A stretch of 8,566 nt of DNA. It comes from Clostridia bacterium. Its GTDB lineage: Bacteria > Bacillota > Clostridia > Oscillospirales > CAG-272. The position numbers and the translations under genes were made by a program. Numbering within the stretch: position 1 is the stretch's first letter; each line of letters starts with the position of its first letter. The notes under the pieces were generated by a model. That model was not told the DNA's origin, did no database searches, and was given only the letters and a program-made list of their open reading frames with translations. This document shows, one piece after another, positions 1 to 4,680 of this stretch. The stretch spans positions 1 to 8,566 of the forward strand of contig JAFTMP010000270.1 in NCBI GenBank assembly GCA_017452335.1. The letters run 5' to 3'.

Positions 1-1017
1 AAAAAGAAGCTTCACGGCTACGAGCCGGACGTGTTCTCCGCAATGTATCAAGTGCGAGATAACATCTTGGAATCTCTTGCAGAGGGTGTGGTCGCCATTG
101 ACAAAAGCAGAACGGTGCAATTCATCAATACCTCTGCGATTAAGATGCTCGGATATAAGGAGCTTTCAGCGGAGAATGATATCGTCGGTCAACCGCTTGA
201 AAGCATCTGCGATCCTACTGTATTTGAAAACACACTTTCTTTGGGAGAAAAAGAGTTCGGCGCGCACGATGTGAGGCTTCAAAACAGTAACCTTCTCATA
301 GACCGTATTCCCATCACCAGAGACGGAGAAATCATCGGCGCTGTCGGTATTCTTCATAACCGCGAGGAATATATCAAGCTGATGGAGGATCTTGCAGGTA
401 CGAGATATCTTGTGGACTCTATGCGAGCCAACAATCACGACTTTACCAATAAGCTGCACGTGATACTCGGGCTTTTGCAGATGGAACTGTACGATGAAGC
501 AGCCTCCTATATCGAGAATATTACCATCGTGCAGAGAGAAACCATAAGCAAGATTATGTCGGCGGTCAAAGAGCCTGCCGTTGCCGCATTGCTGATCGGT
601 AAAACGGCAAGAGCATCCGAGCTGAACGTGAAATTCATTTTGCAGGAAGGCTCTGTATTCTCGAAAAGCGATTATCCGATACCGACCGAAACGTTAGTTA
701 CGATTATCGGCAATCTCATCGACAATGCCTTTGATGCGATGAACGAGGCGAATTCCGACCTTGAAAACCCAAAAGAACTGCTTTTCGGAATTTATTCAAA
801 GCCAAATGCACTTTTGATCACCGCAAACGATACGGGCGTTGGCATTAAAGAAGAAAACAAGGATAGGGTGTTTGAGAACGGCTATTCTACCAAAGGCGAA
901 GGCAGAGGCACGGGGCTTTATCAGGTTAAGCGTTTGGTGGAAAATCTCGGCGGCGAAATTCTGCTTGACTCACAATACGGCACGGGAACATTAATCACCG
1001 TGACATTTGACAAATAA
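1..1017 (+). CDS. Sensor histidine kinase, DcuS/CitA family (5' end missing)
   Basis: The reading frame is open from base 1 and ends at TAA 1015-1017, so the gene begins outside the window and 338 residues are visible. The first visible residues (KKKLHGYEPD) resemble the segment just after the second transmembrane helix of DcuS/CitA kinases. A cytoplasmic PAS domain follows at about residues 20-125. The phosphoacceptor box RANNHDFTNKLH has its His at codon 436-438 (residue 146), in the form typical of this family. The ATP-binding domain shows an N box NLIDNAFDA (from residue 238), a G1 motif DTGVGI (from 277) and a G2 region GRGTGLY. Family members are usually about 530 residues, so roughly 190 residues are missing, including the extracytoplasmic ligand-binding PAS domain. 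Members of this family respond to citrate, C4-dicarboxylates or related acids, but the ligand here cannot be inferred. The response regulator gene follows after 12 bases. Confidence 0.93.
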   Translation, partial: KKKLHGYEPDVFSAMYQVRDNILESLAEGVVAIDKSRTVQFINTSAIKMLGYKELSAENDIVGQPLESICDPTVFENTLSLGEKEFGAHDVRLQNSNLLIDRIPITRDGEIIGAVGILHNREEYIKLMEDLAGTRYLVDSMRANNHDFTNKLHVILGLLQMELYDEAASYIENITIVQRETISKIMSAVKEPAVAALLIGKTARASELNVKFILQEGSVFSKSDYPIPTETLVTIIGNLIDNAFDAMNEANSDLENPKELLFGIYSKPNALLITANDTGVGIKEENKDRVFENGYSTKGEGRGTGLYQVKRLVENLGGEILLDSQYGTGTLITVTFDK

Positions 1018-1029
1018 GGAGGTGCAGCT

Positions 1030-1704
1030 ATGTACTATAAGGTTTTGATCGTTGAGGATGATCCGATGGTGTCAATGATCAATGAGCAGTATGTGAACCG
1101 CAACAAAGCCTTCCGCGTTGTGGGAAAATGTAAGGACGGCAAAAGCGCGATTGAATATGTTGAAAATAACGATGTTGATCTGATTGTTTTGGATGTCTAT
1201 ATGCCACTGATGGACGGTTTTGAAACGCTACGCCAAATACGAAAAAACAAGAAATCGGTTGATATTATTATGGTGACGGCGGCGAATGATCGCGCATCCT
1301 TGGAGGAAGCTCTCCATCTCGGCGTGGTGGATTATCTCGTCAAGCCCTTTACCTACGACCGCTTCCGCATCGCTCTTGATAAATTTGTTTCGCATCATGA
1401 TGCTTTCAAGGACGTGGATACTCTGAGCCAAAAGAGTATCGATTATATCATTGAAAATACCCACAAAAAAAGCGGGGAGCTTTTTCCCAAGGGGATACAA
1501 GAAAAAACTTCGCAAATAATTCTCGATGAAATGAAAAAACACCCATCAAAATGGATGACGGGTGATGAGATCGCAGAATGTATTGGATTAACGGGTGTTA
1601 CTGTTAGAAGGTATTTGAATTACTTGACCGAAAAAGGTGTTCTGCTCTCCGAGATCGACTACGAAACAGGCGGAAGACCCTGTATGAGATATAAAAAGAA
1701 ATAA
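1030..1704 (+). CDS. Response regulator, DcuR/CitB family
   Basis: This 224-residue cytoplasmic regulator is the expected partner of the upstream kinase. The receiver domain (about residues 4-120) has the acidic pair Asp10/Asp11, phosphoacceptor Asp55 in VLDVYMPLMDG, Thr83 and Lys105 in the KPF motif. The C-terminal part has a helix-turn-helix at about residues 177-203 (TGDEIAECIGLTGVTVRRYL) and ends with a GGRP..RY segment, as in DcuR/CitB/DctR regulators, whose length also matches. The start is well supported: AAGGAGGT overlaps the kinase stop and lies about 6 bases before ATG 1030. Kinase and regulator therefore form one operon. Family members usually activate transporter or fermentation genes for organic acids. 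No such target lies downstream here, since the operon ends at a terminator, so targets are probably upstream or elsewhere. Confidence 0.94.
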   Translation: MYYKVLIVEDDPMVSMINEQYVNRNKAFRVVGKCKDGKSAIEYVENNDVDLIVLDVYMPLMDGFETLRQIRKNKKSVDIIMVTAANDRASLEEALHLGVVDYLVKPFTYDRFRIALDKFVSHHDAFKDVDTLSQKSIDYIIENTHKKSGELFPKGIQEKTSQIILDEMKKHPSKWMTGDEIAECIGLTGVTVRRYLNYLTEKGVLLSEIDYETGGRPCMRYKKK

Positions 1705-1712
1705 GTGATGAC

Positions 1713-1759
1713 AAAAGCCATAGTATAAAACTCAAGCGAGCTATATACTATGGCTTTTT
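1713..1759 (+). terminator. Rho-independent terminator after the response regulator gene (probably bidirectional)
   Basis: A perfect 15-base inverted repeat pairs 1713-1727 (AAAAGCCATAGTATA) with 1744-1758. The 16-base interior adds a small CTC/GAG stem around AAGC. The plus strand runs into five T at 1755-1759. Because the arms themselves begin with A and end with T, the hairpin also carries four T on the minus strand and could stop transcription from the convergent DUF2752 gene. Confidence 0.88.
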
Positions 1760-1850
1760 GTACTCTCAATCGGTTGTTTTAGATAACATCCTTATTAAGA
1801 GCCACCGTTGCTGTCGGCGATTTTTTATTGGATGATTTTGCTCTTGCCCG
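1760..1850. other. Short non-coding spacer between convergent genes
   Basis: I see no credible gene between the terminator and the DUF2752 stop codon. The stretch is AT-rich and includes a run of six T at about 1822-1827 preceded by a GC-richer segment with only weak self-pairing. Confidence 0.5.
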
Positions 1851-2312
1851 CTATCGGACCCAAAAGGCGGCGTGGTCGCCGATGAGGTCGATGCCAAAAA
1901 AGATAAGGAGCAGATTTTGAATGAGACAATAGCCGAGGAGCACGGCTAACACGACCCAAAGCATCCACCATTTTAAATGGGGCAGAGCGGGGGGCACTTT
2001 TCCTCCTTTTTTTGCTTTGATATAGTCTATTACGGTGCGCAGGTCAATGTAAAACAGCATGATGAGCCACAGCAGGACGTTGGGGTTGTAGCGCAGGCTT
2101 TCAAGAATGTGCCCGCCTGCAAGGGCGCGCACAGCCCTGCTGCCGCCGCACCCGGGGCAGTAAAAATGGTTGTTCCAAATTTCGCACTCGTCCGATACCA
2201 GCAACCCGATGAAGGGGGTGTCCAGCAAAAGCAAAAACAGCAGTGTGAAGAGCAGCAGTGCGACATGAAAGAGGACGAGCCAAAAAAGCCCCGACGGTTT
2301 TCTTTTTTTCAT
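1851..2312 (-). CDS. DUF2752 family small membrane protein
   Basis: This is a 153-residue integral membrane protein of unknown function. The family signature is clear: YCPGCGGSRAVRAL at about residues 51-64, followed by a Gly-Gly pair and SLRYNPNVL, which is the diagnostic core of DUF2752. Hydrophobic segments lie at about residues 8-30, 76-94 and 114-140, with a Lys-rich loop at 99-105. The start is ATG at 2312, because a long purine-rich site (AAGGAGGGG) lies just upstream and an extended -10 promoter sits at the right distance. The frame stays open further upstream to 2516, but that extension would run through the promoter and lacks family similarity. The gene is transcribed divergently from three other small membrane-protein genes. 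The Cys-x-x-Cys pair could bind metal or be redox-active, but this is inference. Confidence 0.85.
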   Translation of the reverse strand: MKKRKPSGLFWLVLFHVALLLFTLLFLLLLDTPFIGLLVSDECEIWNNHFYCPGCGGSRAVRALAGGHILESLRYNPNVLLWLIMLFYIDLRTVIDYIKAKKGGKVPPALPHLKWWMLWVVLAVLLGYCLIQNLLLIFFGIDLIGDHAAFWVR

Positions 2313-2337
2313 TCCCTTCCCCTCCTTCCTGTGGTCC

Positions 2338-2366
2338 AGTATAGCACAGAAAAGCGCTTCGCGCAA
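2338..2366 (-). promoter_or_regulatory. Sigma-A-type promoter for the DUF2752 gene (extended -10)
   Basis: Read on the minus strand, TTGCGC (2366-2361) is followed after 17 bases by TATACT (2343-2338), preceded by TG-C to give an extended -10 element. The predicted transcription start near 2331 leaves a short leader containing the purine-rich ribosome site. An 8-base palindrome AAGCGCTT (2352-2359) lies in the spacer between the -35 and -10 elements and could be an operator. Confidence 0.6.
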
Positions 2367-2400
2367 GGGGGATCGGGGCGAATTTTTGAAGATGCCTGCA

Positions 2401-2438
2401 AAGTGTACTTGACAAAAAGCCCAAGGGGTGATACACTT
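2401..2438. repeat. Inverted repeat around the plus-strand promoter (candidate operator)
   Basis: AAGTGTA at 2401-2407 is the exact reverse complement of TACACTT at 2432-2438. One arm abuts the -35 element and the other covers the -10 element. A repressor or activator dimer binding the arms would control promoter access directly. The seven-base arms could still arise by chance. Confidence 0.35.
2409..2437 (+). promoter_or_regulatory. Sigma-A-type promoter for the three-gene membrane-protein operon
   Basis: A perfect -35 element TTGACA (2409-2414) is followed after exactly 17 bases by TACACT (2432-2437), which matches four of the six -10 consensus bases. The predicted start of transcription is near 2444, about 26 bases before ATG 2470. 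The position and spacing fit a promoter for the downstream genes. Confidence 0.7.
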
Positions 2439-2469
2439 AAGATAAGAAACGAACCAAAGGAGGGGTAGT

Positions 2470-2862
2470 ATGAACGAAACCGTACAGAACGAGGTTGCGC
2501 CCGAGGGGAAGAGCAAGGATCAGCTTGTCATGATTTTGGGCATCGCCGCCATCGGCTGTTATATGATGTGCAGTTGGATGGGCTATCTGTTTGGCGGGAT
2601 TTTTGGCATTGCCGCCCCGATCTTGAGTATCGTTGCCATTATTGTTGCCATCAAGGCGCACAAGCAAGGGCAGTCTTTGAGCGGCAAGGGACTCGCGGGG
2701 TTGATCTGCGGGATCTGGGCGCTGTATCAATCGGTGATGTTGCTTCTTGCACAAATCATGGCTTGTGCAGTCTGTTTGTGGGCATTGTTGCTTACACTTG
2801 AGCAATCGGGACTTTTATGGGATGTTATTTTGGATTTTGCCCCCGTGCTGTTGGGGCTGTAA
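2470..2862 (+). CDS. Small membrane protein, DUF4190-like, paralogue A
   Basis: This is a 130-residue protein with no assigned function. A short hydrophilic N-terminus (residues 1-17) is followed by hydrophobic segments at about 18-36, 42-63 and 74-125. The core reads ILGIAAIGCYMMCSWMG, a second helix ending in AIKAHKQG, then SGKGLAGLICGIWAL. The pattern of helix, basic loop, G-x-G-L-A and a second Gly-rich helix resembles DUF4190-type small membrane proteins. The ATG is preceded by AGGAGGGG at a suitable distance and a consensus promoter lies upstream. It is the first gene of a three-gene operon, and its core aligns closely with the next gene product, which points to tandem duplication. The extra hydrophobic C-terminal tail (about 95-130) is not shared. 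It is very likely a real gene, but its family assignment is tentative. Confidence 0.75.
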   Translation: MNETVQNEVAPEGKSKDQLVMILGIAAIGCYMMCSWMGYLFGGIFGIAAPILSIVAIIVAIKAHKQGQSLSGKGLAGLICGIWALYQSVMLLLAQIMACAVCLWALLLTLEQSGLLWDVILDFAPVLLGL

Positions 2863-2878
2863 AGAAATAGGAGGAATT

Positions 2879-3442
2879 ATGGATCAAGATCGTCAGAATT
2901 TTAATGAAATTGCAGAAGATGCTGTAGAAAAAGCTACAGAAGAAGTTACAGAAGAAGTTGTAGAAGAAAAAGCAGAAGAGATGCCGGTACAGGATGAACC
3001 AACCGCACCTGCACAGCAGAATTTTTACTATACCCCCGCAGGGGAAGAACTCCCCCGGCAGCCCGAAAAAAAGGGGCGGGATCACATTGCCCTCATTTTG
3101 GGGTGCGTTGCCATTGGCTGTTATCTGATGGATAGCTGGTTTGGCTGTTGCTGTATGGGCGGACTGCCCGCGCTTGCGGCAGTGGTGCTGGCAATCGTCT
3201 CCCTGGTGCTGGCGTTGCGGCATAAGAAGCAGACGGGCAGCTTTAGCGACAAGGGCGTTGCGGCAGTGATCATCTCGGCAATCGTGCTGGGTCTGTGCGT
3301 TGTTTCGGCGATTTCAGACTTCTTTAGCGGTATCTTCGGCGTGCTGGGCGGTATTTTCGATGCGCTGATGGAAGGGGGCGTTGAAGAGGACTTCAGCGTG
3401 CGCTTTGATTTTGCCATCAAGATGCTTTTTGGGAATTTTTAA
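2879..3442 (+). CDS. Membrane protein with acidic N-terminal repeat tract, DUF4190-like, paralogue B
   Basis: This is a 187-residue protein of unknown function. ATG 2879 is chosen because AGGAGG lies 5 bases upstream and the gene starts 16 bases after paralogue A; an in-frame reading from 2747 would lie inside paralogue A. Residues 1-67 are hydrophilic and strongly acidic, with a four-residue periodicity (TEEV, TEEV, VEEK, AEEM) around 20-35 that probably forms a helix, then a Pro/Gln-rich linker. The membrane core begins near residue 69 with LILGCVAIGCYLMDSWFG, followed by CCCMGG, a helix to ALRHKKQTG, then SFSDKGVAAVIISAIVLGL. This aligns segment by segment with paralogue A. A Gly-rich hydrophobic C-terminal segment (about 146-163) ends in a mixed tail. 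No signal peptide is evident, so the acidic region may be cytoplasmic. Confidence 0.78.
   Translation: MDQDRQNFNEIAEDAVEKATEEVTEEVVEEKAEEMPVQDEPTAPAQQNFYYTPAGEELPRQPEKKGRDHIALILGCVAIGCYLMDSWFGCCCMGGLPALAAVVLAIVSLVLALRHKKQTGSFSDKGVAAVIISAIVLGLCVVSAISDFFSGIFGVLGGIFDALMEGGVEEDFSVRFDFAIKMLFGNF
2915..2980 (+). repeat. Imperfect 12-base tandem repeats coding for xEEx units
   Basis: Two exact copies of ACAGAAGAAGTT lie at 2936-2947 and 2948-2959, flanked by degenerate copies such as GTAGAAGAAAAA. The period is a multiple of three, so unit gain or loss would lengthen or shorten the acidic tract of paralogue B without shifting the frame. Confidence 0.6.
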
Positions 3443-3452
3443 GATAATGGAT

Positions 3453-3465
3453 GGAGGATCAAATG
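3453..3465 (+). promoter_or_regulatory. Ribosome binding site deciding the start of paralogue C
   Basis: GGAGG at 3453-3457 is separated by 5 bases from ATG 3463. It lies inside the first codons of the longer alternative reading from 3451, which itself has no upstream Shine-Dalgarno match, so the shorter protein is favoured. Confidence 0.65.
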
Positions 3466-3801
3466 GAACAGAATGAACTGAATCAACTGAATCAAAGCAG
3501 TGCACCCATTGTGGATAAAAACACAAGTGCTTTGGTTTGCGGCTTACTTTCTTCCATTCTTTCTGTGATTTTTGGGGTGGTTCTTTCCCTACCGTGCTTT
3601 TTCTTGGGTTTGTTTGCGATTATTCGAGTGATAAAATACAAAAAACGGAATGGAAAATTGGATACCTTTTCTGCCGTTGGCTTGGTAGGCGGTATTATCG
3701 GGCTGTTGCTTAGTGGGGTGTATATCGCGGTAGTAGTCTTTTCGCTGGTATTGACCGGCTCGATCTTCATACTTCCTTTTTTAGAGATAATGGGATCGTG
3801 A
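3463..3801 (+). CDS. Small membrane protein, DUF4190-like, paralogue C
   Basis: This is a 112-residue protein of unknown function. Residues 1-20 are polar and Asn/Gln-rich. Hydrophobic segments lie at about 22-56 and 68-109, separated by a basic loop (RVIKYKKRNGK). The second segment, FSAVGLVGGIIGLLLSG, resembles the G-L-A-x-x-x-x-G-I helix of the preceding two proteins, but similarity is weaker than between paralogues A and B. Two in-frame ATG codons are possible. ATG 3463 is preferred because GGAGG (3453-3457) lies 5 bases before it, whereas ATG 3451 has no ribosome site and would add only four residues. It follows paralogue B by 20 bases and is the last gene before a strong terminator, so it closes the operon. 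Confidence 0.75.
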   Translation: MEQNELNQLNQSSAPIVDKNTSALVCGLLSSILSVIFGVVLSLPCFFLGLFAIIRVIKYKKRNGKLDTFSAVGLVGGIIGLLLSGVYIAVVVFSLVLTGSIFILPFLEIMGS

Positions 3802-3828
3802 TCTTTCTTCAGAGGATCTATAAAAATG

Positions 3829-3876
3829 AAGGTTCAACATCGGATGCTTTACATAAATCTGATGTTGAACCTTTTT
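3829..3876 (+). terminator. Rho-independent terminator between convergent operons
   Basis: The arms 3829-3845 (AAGGTTCAACATCGGAT) and 3857-3873 pair over 17 bases with a single mismatch position that is G-T on the plus-strand transcript, around an 11-base loop. The hairpin runs into five T at 3872-3876. On the minus strand it is followed within a few bases by a T-rich stretch, so it may also end the metG-tatD transcript, whose last stop codon is 22 bases away. Confidence 0.88.
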
Positions 3877-3894
3877 GTTTGAATCGGTAATGGT

Positions 3895-4680
3895 TTACAG
3901 CCCAAACACCCTTTTAGCGTTTTCTTCAAGGACCTCTGCCAGCTCTTCCACAGGAATGCCCTTGATCTCCGAGAGCTTTTCCACCGTTTTTGCCATGTAG
4001 CCCGAGTGATTCATTTTTCCTCTGTAGGGCACGGGGGCAAGATAGGGGCAATCGGTTTCCGAAAGGATGCGGGAGACAGGCACGATCTTTGCCGTTTCCA
4101 CCGTTTTCACCGCGTTTTTAAAGGTCAGCACCCCCGAAAAGGAGATATAACGGTTGGGGTTTTGCAGGTATTGGCGCGCCATTTCGGGCGAGCCCGAGTA
4201 GGAGTGCAGGACCGCCGTCACATCGGGATAGCGGGAAAGGATATCGAACACATCGCCGTGCGCCTCGCGGTCGTGAATGACCACGGGCAGGGAAAGCTCT
4301 CTTGCCAGCGCCATCTGCGCTTCAAAATAGGCGATTTGGGTTTCCTTCGGCGGGTTTTCCTCCCAATAGTAGTCCAGCCCGATCTCGCCAACGGCAAGGG
4401 CTTTTTTATGCTTTAACAGCTCCCGCAGAGCGTTTACCGCTTCTTCGGGGCTTTTTTCTTTGCCGCAGTCCTCGGGGTGGATCCCCAGGGCGCAGTAGCA
4501 AAAATCAAATTCTTCTGCAAGGGCAAGCACCTGCTTGCAACTTTCAAGACTCGTGGCGGCATTTAAAACAAAGTCCACGCCCTCGTGTTCATGAAGATGA
4601 GAAAGGAGCGCCGAGGCGCCCCCTTCGTAGTCTTCAAATTTGCCGTCGTTATAATGGGCGTGGGTGTCATAAAGGCGCAT
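3895..4680 (-). CDS. tatD: TatD family metal-dependent deoxyribonuclease
   Basis: This is a 261-residue TIM-barrel hydrolase, close to the usual family length of about 255-265. The metal-binding set is complete: DTHAHYND with His7 and His9, GEIGLDYYW with Glu99, His136 in VIHDRE, His159 in LHSYSG, and Asp210 in SETDCPYLAP. GIHPE at 66-70 is another family hallmark. Members are cytoplasmic 3'-5' exonucleases or DNases linked to DNA repair and degradation; the precise substrate here is inferred from family. The start ATG at 4680 shares one base with the metG stop (TGATG), so translation is probably coupled to metG. The metG-tatD order is common in Firmicutes, where this gene corresponds to Bacillus yabD. 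The genes that often follow in Bacillus (rnmV, ksgA) are absent here because the unit ends at a terminator. Confidence 0.94.
   Translation of the reverse strand: MRLYDTHAHYNDGKFEDYEGGASALLSHLHEHEGVDFVLNAATSLESCKQVLALAEEFDFCYCALGIHPEDCGKEKSPEEAVNALRELLKHKKALAVGEIGLDYYWEENPPKETQIAYFEAQMALARELSLPVVIHDREAHGDVFDILSRYPDVTAVLHSYSGSPEMARQYLQNPNRYISFSGVLTFKNAVKTVETAKIVPVSRILSETDCPYLAPVPYRGKMNHSGYMAKTVEKLSEIKGIPVEELAEVLEENAKRVFGL

Noticed and set aside
1801..1827. Possible second terminator after the response regulator gene, ending in six T
   Set aside because: The upstream segment pairs over only about three consecutive bases (GCC/GGC), too weak for a terminator stem; the hairpin at 1713-1759 is sufficient.
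1977..2468. Plus-strand open frame antisense to the DUF2752 gene
   Set aside because: It crosses the divergent promoter region and has low-complexity Gln-rich content. The minus-strand DUF2752 motif is unambiguous.
2313..2516. N-terminal extension of the DUF2752 protein
   Set aside because: It would read through both divergent promoters and the ribosome site, and adds residues unlike the family.
2747..2878. Upstream extension of paralogue B overlapping paralogue A
   Set aside because: The extension lies inside paralogue A in another frame, while ATG 2879 has a strong AGGAGG site at the right distance.
2925..2985. Glu-rich repeat as a CRISPR-like or satellite repeat
   Set aside because: The units are contiguous without spacers and keep the reading frame of paralogue B, so they are a coding tandem repeat.
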